Shown: in pieces, positions 36,597-45,809 of the stretch
How the letters are laid out: every line of letters begins with the position of its first letter
How positions within the stretch are numbered: the first letter of the stretch is position 1
Source: GCA-2705445 sp002705445
GTDB taxonomy: Bacteria > Pseudomonadota > Gammaproteobacteria > Poriferisulfidales > GCA-002705445
Direction: 5' to 3'
Length of the DNA stretch: 64,000 bases
Assembly (NCBI GenBank): GCA_045561235.1
Contig: JBJKYB010000002.1
Coordinates: 558,001-622,000, forward strand
The notes under the pieces: model-generated
What the model was told of the DNA's origin: nothing
Seen by the model: only the letters and a program-made list of their open reading frames with translations
Database searches by the model: none
Translations under genes and position numbers: made by a program

Positions 36597-36622
36597 TAGC
36601 AGTCTCCTATTGAGAGTGCTAA
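36596..36622 (+). promoter_or_regulatory. CIRCE operator (HrcA-binding site)
   Basis: TTAGCAGTC, 9 bases, then GAGTGCTAA: identical to the CIRCE consensus (TTAGCACTC-N9-GAGTGCTAA) except one base in the left arm. It overlaps the -10 box of the groESL promoter, so HrcA would block RNA polymerase directly. hrcA itself is not in this window. Confidence 0.9.
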
Positions 36623-36654
36623 AAAATTAATTAAATAATACCAGGAGTTTTAGT

Positions 36655-36942
36655 ATGAAGATAAGACCTTTGCATGACAGAGTAGTCATAAAAAGAATGG
36701 AAGAAGAAAAAGCTTCCCCAGGCGGGATAATTATTCCTGATAGTGCAACAGAAAAACCAATAAAAGGTGAAGTAATCGCAGTCGGGAATGGAAAAATTCA
36801 AGATAACGGAAAAGTTCAACCTTTGGACGTCAAGGTTGGCGATACTGTTTTATTTGGTAAGTATTCTGGCACTGAAGTAAAAGTAGATTCCGATGAATTG
36901 GTCGTAATGAAAGAAGACGACATCATGGCAGTAATAGATTAA
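36655..36942 (+). CDS. groES: Co-chaperonin GroES
   Basis: 95 residues, normal length. KIRPLHDRVVIKRMEEEKAS start, mobile loop ASPGGIIIPDSATEKP, and KYSGTEVKVDSDELVVMKEDDIMAVID end are standard. It caps the GroEL ring. CAGGAG lies upstream of the ATG. groEL follows after 45 bases under the same CIRCE-controlled promoter. Confidence 0.98.
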   Translation: MKIRPLHDRVVIKRMEEEKASPGGIIIPDSATEKPIKGEVIAVGNGKIQDNGKVQPLDVKVGDTVLFGKYSGTEVKVDSDELVVMKEDDIMAVID

Positions 36943-36987
36943 TAATTTTTACGATTAAATAACATTTTAAACATAAGGTGAATTGAT

Positions 36988-38664
<1,677 letters not shown>

Positions 38665-38691
38665 CTCAATATTGTTATTTAGAAAATATAT

Positions 38692-38723
38692 AAAAAAGTC
38701 CTGCAAGTCGGGGCTTTTTTTTT
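38692..38723 (+). terminator. Rho-independent terminator after groEL
   Basis: AAAAAGTCC pairs with GGGCTTTTT (one T-G wobble) around a 9-base loop, followed by nine T (38715-38723). It lies just before ampD, separating it from groESL. Confidence 0.85.
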
Positions 38724-38736
38724 GCATAATACAGAT

Positions 38737-39279
38737 ATGAAAATTAAGAATCATTTGCTAGAAGACATTAAATTTCTTAGCTCCCCAAATTACAATGAGA
38801 GATCGTCAGAAAATAATATATCTTTAATTGTCCTTCATAGCATAAGTTTGCCCCCTACTGTTTTTGGCAATAATTATGTGGAAGATTTCTTCACAAATAA
38901 TTTACCTAAAACAAAGCATGATTATCTAAATAATATTAGAAAATTAAAAGTTTCTTCTCATATTTATATAAAAAGAACTGGAGAAATAGTACAGTTTGTT
39001 CCTTTTGATAAGAGATCATGGCATGCTGGTGAATCGTCATTTGAAAATTTAGCAGATTGTAATGATTATTCTATAGGTATTGAATTAGAAGGTTGTGATG
39101 ACATAGCATTTGAAGATATTCAGTATTTTAAGTTAGCAGAAGTTATCAATTGTTTGATAGGAAATTATAAAAGTTTAACCCCTGAGAGAATTGTATCGCA
39201 CTCAGATATTGCCCCGAATCGGAAAACAGACCCAGGGCCATTATTTGACTGGAAAAGACTTAAAACCATGATAAAATAA
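38737..39279 (+). CDS. ampD: 1,6-anhydro-N-acetylmuramyl-L-alanine amidase AmpD
   Basis: 180 residues from the ATG at 38737; an in-frame TTG 15 bases earlier falls at the end of the upstream terminator. This zinc amidase of the cytoplasm recycles anhydro-muropeptides. LIVLHSISLPP carries the first zinc His, SSHIYIKRTGEIVQFVPFDKR and SWHAGES follow, and SHSDIAPNRKTDPGPLFDW supplies the second His and Asp. There is no signal peptide, which fits AmpD rather than AmiD. Possibly a near-leaderless mRNA, since GCATAAT ends 7 bases before the ATG. Confidence 0.93.
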   Translation: MKIKNHLLEDIKFLSSPNYNERSSENNISLIVLHSISLPPTVFGNNYVEDFFTNNLPKTKHDYLNNIRKLKVSSHIYIKRTGEIVQFVPFDKRSWHAGESSFENLADCNDYSIGIELEGCDDIAFEDIQYFKLAEVINCLIGNYKSLTPERIVSHSDIAPNRKTDPGPLFDWKRLKTMIK

Positions 39280-39304
39280 ATTGTTTATTAAATGGAGTAT
39301 GAAT

Positions 39305-39400
39305 ATGATAGGTTGGGCTTGGATCACAATAGGGGCAGTAGTTTTAGCTGTTGTAATTATGCAAATCGCCGCAAGATTTGCAGATTATGACGAGAAATAA
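39305..39400 (+). CDS. 31-residue single-helix membrane peptide
   Basis: The frame reads MIGWAWITIGAVVLAVVIMQ then IAARFADYDEK. GGAG at 39294-39297 lies 7 bases upstream of the ATG, an ideal distance. One 16-20-residue hydrophobic helix is followed by a short charged tail. It fills an otherwise empty gap between ampD and gshA. It resembles small respiratory-complex or regulatory peptides only in general form; I do not recognise the family. Confidence 0.6.
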   Translation: MIGWAWITIGAVVLAVVIMQIAARFADYDEK

Positions 39401-39469
39401 TACATCAATTATTAAAAAAATTTAAAGTTGTATTAAGCTTTATATTTGCTCATTAGCTAGGTATTTTTT

Positions 39470-41032
39470 ATGAATGATAAGTTTTTGAAGAATTTATCTC
39501 AGCACGCTTGTTCATTATTTTTGGCGGACTCAAAAATCGGTTTAGAGAAAGAATCTCTAAGAGTTGATAAAAATGGAACAATTTCTCTTAAGATGCATCC
39601 AGAAATATTTGGATCTTCTTTGACCAATAAATATATAACCACAGATTATTCTGAAGCTTTAATTGAAATCGTCTCACCTCCGTGTAGCTCACATCAAGAG
39701 GCATTAAACTATATAAAACATATCATTGGATATATATATAAAAACCTAGATGGTGAATATCTTTGGCCTGCAAGTATGCCATGCATTATTGCTGGTGATA
39801 AAAGTATCCCCATAGCATATTATGGCACATCTAATGCAGCTAGAATGAAAACAACTTATCGACGGGGGCTAGGAAACAGGTATGGAAGAGTAATGCAGGT
39901 AATTTCTGGCATACATTTTAATTATTCTTTTTCTGATGAATTTTGGAATTCTTATATAAAATTCAAAAATTCAAGACTTAACACTAAAGATTTTAAATCT
40001 GAGCAGTACTTTATAATATCAAGAAACCTATTAAGAAATGATTGGATGATAGCTTATTTATTTGGCTGTTCACCTGCAGTTTGTAAATCTTATTTATCAG
40101 GTAAAAAAACACAGCTTGAGTCATTTGATCAACATACTTATTATGAAAAAAATGCAACATCTCTTCGTATGGGTGACATTGGTTATCAAAATAATTTAGA
40201 AGAGAATATGGGCGTTCATATTGATTATAATTCTTTAGAAAAATATACAGAAAGTCTTACAAGAGCTATAAAAGAGCCAAGCGACGAGTATAAAAAAATA
40301 GGAGTTTTTTCAGACGGATACTATAAACAAATTAATGAAAATATATTACAAATAGAAAATGAATATTACAGCTCAGTTAGGCCAAAACCTGATCCATCTT
40401 ATACTTGCAGGCCCTCAAAAGGATTATTAAAAGGAGGTGTTAATTACATTGAACTGAGATCTATTGATAATAATATATACACAAATACTGGTATAGATCT
40501 AGAACAAATGTATTTTATCGAGCTTTTAATAATTCATAGCTTAATTCAAAAAAATGATGAAATATCTGATAAAGAATATTTTGAAATAAAAAGTAATCTG
40601 ACTACTGTAGCTCACAACGGCAGGGATAAAAATTGTACTATAAAAGTCAATGGAAAAAATACATTACTTATATCGTCTTTAGAAAAAAACTTAGAGGAAT
40701 TAAAAAAATTAGCAAGTTTAATGGATAAAATAACAGGCGATAAAAACTATAAAGAAACTATTGAAAAACAGATAATGAAATTAAATGATAATACAAAACT
40801 CCCATCAAATATTGTGATAGATTACATGACTAAAAATAAATTAAGTTTTTATGAGTATTGCATGAAAAATATTGAGCATCAAAAAAAATATTTTAGAGAT
40901 TTAGATATTAATACGGATATAATGAATAAGCTAAAAGGAGAGATAGATAATTCTTTAAAGAAAAGACATGATCTTGAGATTGATTTAGATGAAAGTTATG
41001 AAACATATATTAAAAATTATTTTAAAGATTAA
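39470..41032 (+). CDS. gshA: Glutamate-cysteine ligase
   Basis: 520 residues, the length of the gammaproteobacterial GshA family. It catalyses the first step of glutathione synthesis. IGLEKESLRVDKNGTIS (ATP/glutamate region), TTDYSEALIEIVSPP, and GNRYGRVMQVISGIHFNYSF near 140-160 are the family motifs. The stop TAA shares its A with the ATG of the following unknown gene. gshB is not in this window. Confidence 0.95.
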   Translation: MNDKFLKNLSQHACSLFLADSKIGLEKESLRVDKNGTISLKMHPEIFGSSLTNKYITTDYSEALIEIVSPPCSSHQEALNYIKHIIGYIYKNLDGEYLWPASMPCIIAGDKSIPIAYYGTSNAARMKTTYRRGLGNRYGRVMQVISGIHFNYSFSDEFWNSYIKFKNSRLNTKDFKSEQYFIISRNLLRNDWMIAYLFGCSPAVCKSYLSGKKTQLESFDQHTYYEKNATSLRMGDIGYQNNLEENMGVHIDYNSLEKYTESLTRAIKEPSDEYKKIGVFSDGYYKQINENILQIENEYYSSVRPKPDPSYTCRPSKGLLKGGVNYIELRSIDNNIYTNTGIDLEQMYFIELLIIHSLIQKNDEISDKEYFEIKSNLTTVAHNGRDKNCTIKVNGKNTLLISSLEKNLEELKKLASLMDKITGDKNYKETIEKQIMKLNDNTKLPSNIVIDYMTKNKLSFYEYCMKNIEHQKKYFRDLDINTDIMNKLKGEIDNSLKKRHDLEIDLDESYETYIKNYFKD

Positions 41033-41424
41033 TGAGTTTTAGAATCATACAATTTGAAGGTCTTGATGTTTTTTTAAAGAATGATGAAAATAACATCTCT
41101 ATTTTTTTTGAAAATGCACATATAAAAAAAACGATGGATGATGCAGAAGAAAAAACTTTGTGGAAGCAAAGTGGTTCAATTGAATTAAGAGGTATTACCA
41201 AAAAAAATAATTCTATCCCCAGAAGACTAAAAATTCTATCAATAAATATAAGTTACGATTTTTATACTTATAAAAATATTTTAATGCTCCCTTTTCGTAA
41301 AAGAGGAGACATAGAATTGATATTAAATGAGAGTAAAGAAAATTTGGATATAAATTGTTGCGAGATAGAAATATTACTTTCTGATCAACCCAAATATATT
41401 AAACATATTAAGAAAAAGGAGTAA
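41032..41424 (+). CDS. Hypothetical protein in the gshA operon
   Basis: 130 residues, no family recognised. It has no signal peptide or transmembrane helix. Predicted pattern is mostly beta (GSIELRGITKK, KILSINISYDF, GDIELILNES, CEIEILLSD) with a basic C-terminal tail. Coupled start (TAATG) with gshA and 3-base spacing to the FAH-family gene suggest one operon. Codon use matches its neighbours, so there is no sign of recent transfer. Confidence 0.75.
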   Translation: MSFRIIQFEGLDVFLKNDENNISIFFENAHIKKTMDDAEEKTLWKQSGSIELRGITKKNNSIPRRLKILSINISYDFYTYKNILMLPFRKRGDIELILNESKENLDINCCEIEILLSDQPKYIKHIKKKE

Positions 41425-41427
41425 TAA

Positions 41428-42327
41428 ATGAAGCTATACATGATTAATTATAAAGATCAAGATTTATTAGCTTTAGAAAAAGAAGAAGATATCTATATCA
41501 TCCCAGGCACTTTAAAAAATTGCCCTGAATATTTTCGATCAATAGAAAATTTTTTAAATTATGGTGACAAAAATTGCGAAAAACTACTTGATTTTATTAA
41601 CTCCTCAAAATTAGAAGAGATAAAAATTAAAAAAAATAAGATTTTACCTCCGATTATAAAAACCCCGCAAAATATAATGTGTATGGGTTTGAATTATGAG
41701 GATCATATCAAAGAATCAGAGAAGGTATTTTTAAAAGATATTAAAAGACCCAAGTATCCGATAATATTTACTAAATCTACCTTCAGTATAAATGCACCTT
41801 TTGGAGATATTCCTCTCAGAAAAGATGTTTCTTCAGAGTTAGACTGGGAATCAGAGCTTGCTTTAGTTATTGGTAAACCAGGTATACATATTAAAAAGGA
41901 GGAGGCTTACAATCATATTTTTGGTTACATGGTATTGAATGATATATCCGCAAGAGACATACAAAGAAATCATAAGCAATTTTTTTTAGGGAAAAGTTTG
42001 CCTGGAGCATGTCCAATAGGACCATGTATTGTTTCAAAAGACGAAATTAATAATCCACATGACCTAAAAATATCTTGCAAAGTAAATGACGTTATAAAGC
42101 AGGAATCAAATACAAAGTATCAAATATTTGATATACCATCTCAAATAGAAGCAATTTCAAAAAGTACTTATCTTGCAGCAGGAGATATTATTGCAACTGG
42201 AACGCCAAGCGGAGTTGGATTTGCAAGAACTCCACCTGAATTTTTAAAACACGGTGATATTGTTGAATGTGAAATTGAAAATATTGGAAAAATTGTTAAT
42301 AAAGTTGTTGAACAATTTTACCAGTAA
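41428..42327 (+). CDS. Fumarylacetoacetate hydrolase (FAH) family protein
   Basis: 299 residues. The C-terminal FAH fold (about 80-298) has the metal-binding ExE in DWESELALVIGKPG, NDISARDIQRN with the third acidic ligand, and GDIIATGTPSGVGF near 260. Members act on 2-keto-3-deoxy-type or oxaloacetate-like substrates, often as hydrolase, isomerase or decarboxylase; the reaction cannot be fixed from sequence. An AAAAAGGAG ribosome-binding site precedes it. Its 3' end overlaps the convergent ferredoxin reductase gene by 10 bases. Confidence 0.88.
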   Translation: MKLYMINYKDQDLLALEKEEDIYIIPGTLKNCPEYFRSIENFLNYGDKNCEKLLDFINSSKLEEIKIKKNKILPPIIKTPQNIMCMGLNYEDHIKESEKVFLKDIKRPKYPIIFTKSTFSINAPFGDIPLRKDVSSELDWESELALVIGKPGIHIKKEEAYNHIFGYMVLNDISARDIQRNHKQFFLGKSLPGACPIGPCIVSKDEINNPHDLKISCKVNDVIKQESNTKYQIFDIPSQIEAISKSTYLAAGDIIATGTPSGVGFARTPPEFLKHGDIVECEIENIGKIVNKVVEQFYQ

Positions 42328-43064
42328 TTTTCCGTTGTTATATGACCAGGGGAACTTCTTCTATGTTTTTTTAAGCCAATCTTTTTTAATTCCACTGTTG
42401 TGTCTTTTAACATTGCAGGATTACCACATATCATTACGTGAGTATTATTAGGATTCATTTGTATGTTGGCTTCTTTTTCGAGTACTCCATTACCAATATC
42501 TTTTGGTATTCTTCCTCTTAAAGAAGTACTTGTTTCTTCTCTACTAACATAACTAATGTAAATAAATCTATCACCATACTGATCTTTAATATCTCTTATT
42601 GTGTCTTGATAGGTAAGTTCTTTTTCATATCTTACCGCATGAACAAGAACAACTTTTTTAAACTTAGTCCACGAGTCTTTTGTTTTTAAAATAGATAAGT
42701 ATGGCCCAATAGCAGTACCTGTAGCCAACATCCATATATTTTCTGTTATAGGAATTTCGTTAAGAATTAAGAAACCATTTCCTTTTGGACCAATATTGAT
42801 ATTATCACCTTCTTTTAACTTCTGCATTGCAGTAGATAAAGGTCCATTAGGAACAGAAACAGAATAAAATTCTAAAATATCTTCATTTGGTGAATTAACG
42901 AAAGAATAGGGCCTTGCTACTTCTTGGTCATTAATAGATAAAGATACTTTTGTATATTGTCCAGCAATAAATTCTACGTTTGGTGCGCTCACTTTTACAG
43001 AGTATAGAGTCTCAGTCCAATGCTTAACATCAACAACTTCACCTTGTACCCATTTTTCTGTCAT
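42318..43064 (-). CDS. fpr: Ferredoxin/flavodoxin-NADP+ reductase
   Basis: 248 residues, the short bacterial FPR type. The FAD-binding RPYSFVNSP is near residue 52 and the NADP-binding loop ATGTAIGPYLSIL near 115, followed by VLVHAVRYEKELTY and MICGNPAMLKD. The C-terminal HRRSSPGHITTENYW fits the FPR class that ends in an aromatic residue. It supplies reduced ferredoxin or flavodoxin. It is divergent from ilvA across 89 bp. Confidence 0.93.
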   Translation of the reverse strand: MTEKWVQGEVVDVKHWTETLYSVKVSAPNVEFIAGQYTKVSLSINDQEVARPYSFVNSPNEDILEFYSVSVPNGPLSTAMQKLKEGDNINIGPKGNGFLILNEIPITENIWMLATGTAIGPYLSILKTKDSWTKFKKVVLVHAVRYEKELTYQDTIRDIKDQYGDRFIYISYVSREETSTSLRGRIPKDIGNGVLEKEANIQMNPNNTHVMICGNPAMLKDTTVELKKIGLKKHRRSSPGHITTENYW

Positions 43065-43153
43065 AATATTATTAAATCTTTTATTAAAATGGTTATACTA
43101 TACATAATAAAATTTAAGGCAATCAATAAATTAGCAAAAATCTAATAATACAT

Positions 43154-44668
43154 ATGAACATAAATTATATAAAAGAAATTAATGAAAGTAGAGTTTACGA
43201 TGTTTCCACAAAAACACCTATTTCATTACTAAATAAAATGTCTCTTCAATATAGTAATAAAATTTATCTTAAGAGAGAAGATTTGCAGCCTATATTTTCT
43301 TTTAAATGTAGAGGTGCTTATAATAAAATTAGTAGTCTAAGTCATGAGGAAAAAGCCTCAGGAATTATTGCGGCTTCTGCTGGGAACCATGCCCAAGGAG
43401 TTGCATTATCAGCAAGTAAGTTAAATATTAAAGCAACTATTGTAATGCCAACAACAACACCATCTATTAAAATTGAGTCAGTACGAAAATTTGGGGTGAA
43501 AGTTGAATTAATTGGAGACTCCTTTGATGAGGCTTATGAATATGCTTTGGAAGTTTCACGAAATGAAGGAATGGTCTTCATACACCCTTTTGACGACCCA
43601 CTTGTTATTGCTGGACAAGGAACAGTTGCTAAAGAAATTGTAGAAGAGTTTAAAGATGAGCCCGATATATTTTTTATTCCAGTTGGTGGAGGTGGTTTAA
43701 TATCTGGCATGTCACTGTATTTAAAGAAACATTATCCAAATTCAAAAGTTTATGGTGTTGAATCAGAAGATGCCCCGACGCTTTTTAAATCTTTAGAGAA
43801 TGGAAAGCCTACAAGTTTAGATCAAGTCGGTTTATTCGTTGATGGTTGTGCTGTTAAAAGAATAGGTGAAGAAACATTCAAAATTTCCAAAAAATATGTC
43901 GATGGAGTAATACTTGTCTCTATTGATGAAATATGTGCTGCTATCAAAGATATCTACGAAGACACAAGAGTTATGTCTGAACCAGCTGGTGCATTGGCAG
44001 TTGCTGGTATGGAAAAATTCTTATTATCAAATCACGTTAAGGATAAGAAAATAATAGCTGTCAATTCAGGAGCAAATTTAAATTTTGATCGGTTAAGGCA
44101 TGTTACCGAGAGAGCTGAAATTGGTGAAGGTAAGGAAATATTATTATCTGTTAAAATACCGGAGAAACCAGGAAGTTTTAGATCATTTTGCGAGATTATT
44201 GGCAAAAGAAGTATTAGTGAATTTAATTATAGATTCGCGAATGAAAAATCTGCAAACGTTTTTGTAGGGGTAAAAACTGATGAAATCGAAGAAGATTCAA
44301 AATGTATATTTGAGGATTTAAGAAATAATAAATATAGCTATATTGATTTAACTCAAAATGAGGTAGCGAAGCTTCATTTAAGATATATGGTTGGAGGGAA
44401 ACCAACCTCAATCATAAATGAGAAATTATTTAGGTTTGAGTTTCCGGAAAAGCCTGGAGCTTTATTAAACTTTTTAAATAAAATGAAAAAAGATTGGAGT
44501 ATAACTTTATTTCATTATAGAAATCATGGTGCTGCTTTTGGAAGAGTCTTAGTTGGTATTGATATCGGAAATGATAATGAAAATAGTCTTAAAGGGTTTT
44601 TACAGTATTTAGATTATAAATATACTGAAGAAACTCAAAACGAAGGATACAGCTCATTTCTTAAATAA
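43154..44668 (+). CDS. ilvA: Threonine dehydratase, biosynthetic
   Basis: 504 residues. A PLP catalytic domain (about 15-325) with the Schiff-base Lys51 in SFKCRGAYNK, AASAGNHAQGVALSA and the PVGGGGLISG phosphate loop, then two ACT-like regulatory domains (about 330-410 and 425-500) that would bind isoleucine and valine. This domain order is the biosynthetic, feedback-inhibited form. It makes 2-oxobutyrate for isoleucine, giving the 2-aminoacrylate-type intermediates handled by RidA (1011). Confidence 0.96.
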   Translation: MNINYIKEINESRVYDVSTKTPISLLNKMSLQYSNKIYLKREDLQPIFSFKCRGAYNKISSLSHEEKASGIIAASAGNHAQGVALSASKLNIKATIVMPTTTPSIKIESVRKFGVKVELIGDSFDEAYEYALEVSRNEGMVFIHPFDDPLVIAGQGTVAKEIVEEFKDEPDIFFIPVGGGGLISGMSLYLKKHYPNSKVYGVESEDAPTLFKSLENGKPTSLDQVGLFVDGCAVKRIGEETFKISKKYVDGVILVSIDEICAAIKDIYEDTRVMSEPAGALAVAGMEKFLLSNHVKDKKIIAVNSGANLNFDRLRHVTERAEIGEGKEILLSVKIPEKPGSFRSFCEIIGKRSISEFNYRFANEKSANVFVGVKTDEIEEDSKCIFEDLRNNKYSYIDLTQNEVAKLHLRYMVGGKPTSIINEKLFRFEFPEKPGALLNFLNKMKKDWSITLFHYRNHGAAFGRVLVGIDIGNDNENSLKGFLQYLDYKYTEETQNEGYSSFLK

Positions 44669-44692
44669 AAAAAAGGCCTCTTACGAGGCCTT
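44663..44692 (-). terminator. Terminator between ilvA and the H1-like gene, stronger for the minus strand
   Basis: AAGGCCTC and GAGGCCTT form a perfect 8-bp stem with a TTAC loop (44673-44692). On the minus strand the stem is followed by an uninterrupted T run (complement of the A run at 44665-44674), making a good terminator for the H1-like gene. On the plus strand the tail is only TTAAATTT, so termination of ilvA would be weaker. Confidence 0.85.
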
Positions 44693-44715
44693 AAATTTCT
44701 TACTAACGAAATTAA

Positions 44716-45054
44716 CTATTTCTTCTTACGTTTCGCTTTTTTCTTTGCTACTTTACGTTTCACTTTCTTTTTAGTAGCTTTTTTCTTAGCCTTCTTTTTA
44801 GCTACTTTCTTTTTCACTTTCTTTTTAGTAGCTTTTTTCTTAGCTTTCTTTTTAACTACTTTCTTTTTCGCTACTTTACGTTTCACTTTCTTTTTAGTAG
44901 CTTTTTTCTTAGCTTTCTTTTTAACTTTCTTTTTAGCAACTTTCTTTTTAGCTGCTTTACGTTTTGTAACTTTCTTCTTAGCTGCCTTACGTACTACTTT
45001 CTTTTTAGCAGCTTTTTTTCTTACTACTTTTTTCTTCTTACGTTTAATGGCCAT
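44716..45054 (-). CDS. Histone H1-like Lys-rich DNA-binding protein
   Basis: 112 residues from the ATG at 45054, which has GGAGG 7 bases upstream. About 59% of residues are Lys (66) with 7 Arg; apart from Met1 and Ile3 only K, R, V, A and T occur. Units such as KKKATKKKVKRKVAKKK repeat along the whole length. This is the composition of the eukaryotic H1 tail and of AlgP/Hc1-type bacterial proteins, so AT-rich DNA binding and nucleoid compaction are likely. It is the only gene between ilvA and the 6S RNA, and its upstream side is the A-tract array. Confidence 0.85.
   Translation of the reverse strand: MAIKRKKKKVVRKKAAKKKVVRKAAKKKVTKRKAAKKKVAKKKVKKKAKKKATKKKVKRKVAKKKVVKKKAKKKATKKKVKKKVAKKKAKKKATKKKVKRKVAKKKAKRKKK
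44747..44912 (-). repeat. Internal coding repeat, 123-bp period
   Basis: Within the H1-like gene the stretch beginning GCTACTTTACGTTTCACTTT at 44747 recurs almost exactly from 44870, a shift of 123 bp (41 codons). Shorter units of about 24-45 bp recur in between. Such arrays expand and contract by slippage, so length may differ between strains. Confidence 0.75.
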
Positions 45055-45129
45055 TTGAATCCTCCAAAACACTTAAAGTTTGTTATCAGATAAAAGTTTA
45101 ATGATATTAAAGTTAAATACAATCTTTTT

Positions 45130-45540
45130 TTTCATAAAAAAATATTGATATGTTTTTTTTTGTTTATTTACATGTTTTTTTAATTTTTTTATTAACAAAA
45201 ATAAAAAAATAAGTTTTTTTGATGTTTTTTTGATGTTTTTTTGATGTTTTTTGTAATTTTATTAACAAAATAAAAAAAAATAAGTTTTTTTTGATGTTTT
45301 TTTGCTTTTTTTTAGTTAATTCACATAAAATTTTTTTTATTAACACTTTTTTTCTTTTTTTTTACTTTTTTTTTACTTTTTTTTTACTTTTTTAATATTT
45401 TTTTAGCTTTTTTATGCTTTTTTTATGTTTTTTTAACTTTTTAATGTTTTTTTACTTTTTTTTCCGTTTTTTTTACATTTTTTTTATTTACATGACAATA
45501 AATTTTTTTTAAAACTCTTTTTGAGCATATTATTTTTTTT
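45130..45540. repeat. Phased A/T-tract array upstream of the H1-like gene
   Basis: About 400 bp made almost only of T runs of 6-9 bases (plus strand). Two sub-arrays have an exact 11-bp period: T7-GATG three times from 45214 to 45246, and T9-AC three times with C at 45054+300 style spacing, namely C at 45354, 45365, 45376 and 45387. An approximately 50-bp unit (TTATTAACAAAA, A-run, TAAG, T-run GATG) occurs from about 45187 and again from about 45256. TTTATTTACATG occurs at 45163-45174 and at 45483-45494, near both ends. Tracts spaced near the helical repeat predict strong intrinsic curvature. No credible gene lies here; with flanks it accounts for the gap 45055-45580. Confidence 0.85.
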
Positions 45541-45579
45541 AGATTAAATGTTTAGAAAAAAATTATATTCTTATTGAAG

Positions 45580-45758
45580 GTAAAACCGATGTACCGTTAT
45601 TGTATATTTTCCTTGAACCGATAAGTTCAGGTGGGTTTAAGTTTTATACATTAGGCTACCTAAAATATTATAGGTTTGCTCACCTGTAATAATTTACTTA
45701 ATCCCTATTTTAAAATTAGGAACAAAGATATAACTACTATATCGCGTACATCAGTTAT
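45580..45758 (-). ncRNA. ssrS: 6S RNA
   Basis: On the minus strand downstream of zapA, the conserved ssrS position. The closing stem is CTGATGTAC (45754-45746) with GTACATCGG (45594-45586), nine pairs with one G-T. Inside are GGTGAGC, a terminal hairpin ACCTA...TAGGT followed by AGCCTAA, and CACCTGAAC...GGTTCAAGG, which line up with E. coli 6S GGTGAGC, AGCCTTAA, CACCTTGAACC...GGTTCAAGG and GGCATCTCGG. The unpaired central region would mimic an open promoter and bind sigma-70 RNA polymerase. A -10-like TATATT lies at 45770-45765. The ends are estimates to within about 10 bases. The fau (ygfA) gene that often follows is absent. Confidence 0.85.
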
Positions 45759-45809
45759 TTTTAAAATATATCAAATAAAAATAGAATAAACCAGTTTAAA
45801 ATATCTTTT

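Noticed and set aside
43065..43153. Possible riboswitch or attenuator before ilvA
   Set aside because: The 89-bp gap is AT-rich and shows neither an Ile/Val-rich leader peptide nor a terminator/antiterminator pair.
45164..45346. Minus-strand ORF of 60 codons, Lys-rich, inside the T-tract array
   Set aside because: It is only the translation of A-tracts (KKTSKKHQKNIKK); no ribosome-binding site, no domain. The repeat explains it.
45130..45540. Possible CRISPR array
   Set aside because: There are no unique spacers of constant length, repeats are homopolymer runs of 6-9 bases, and no cas gene is nearby.
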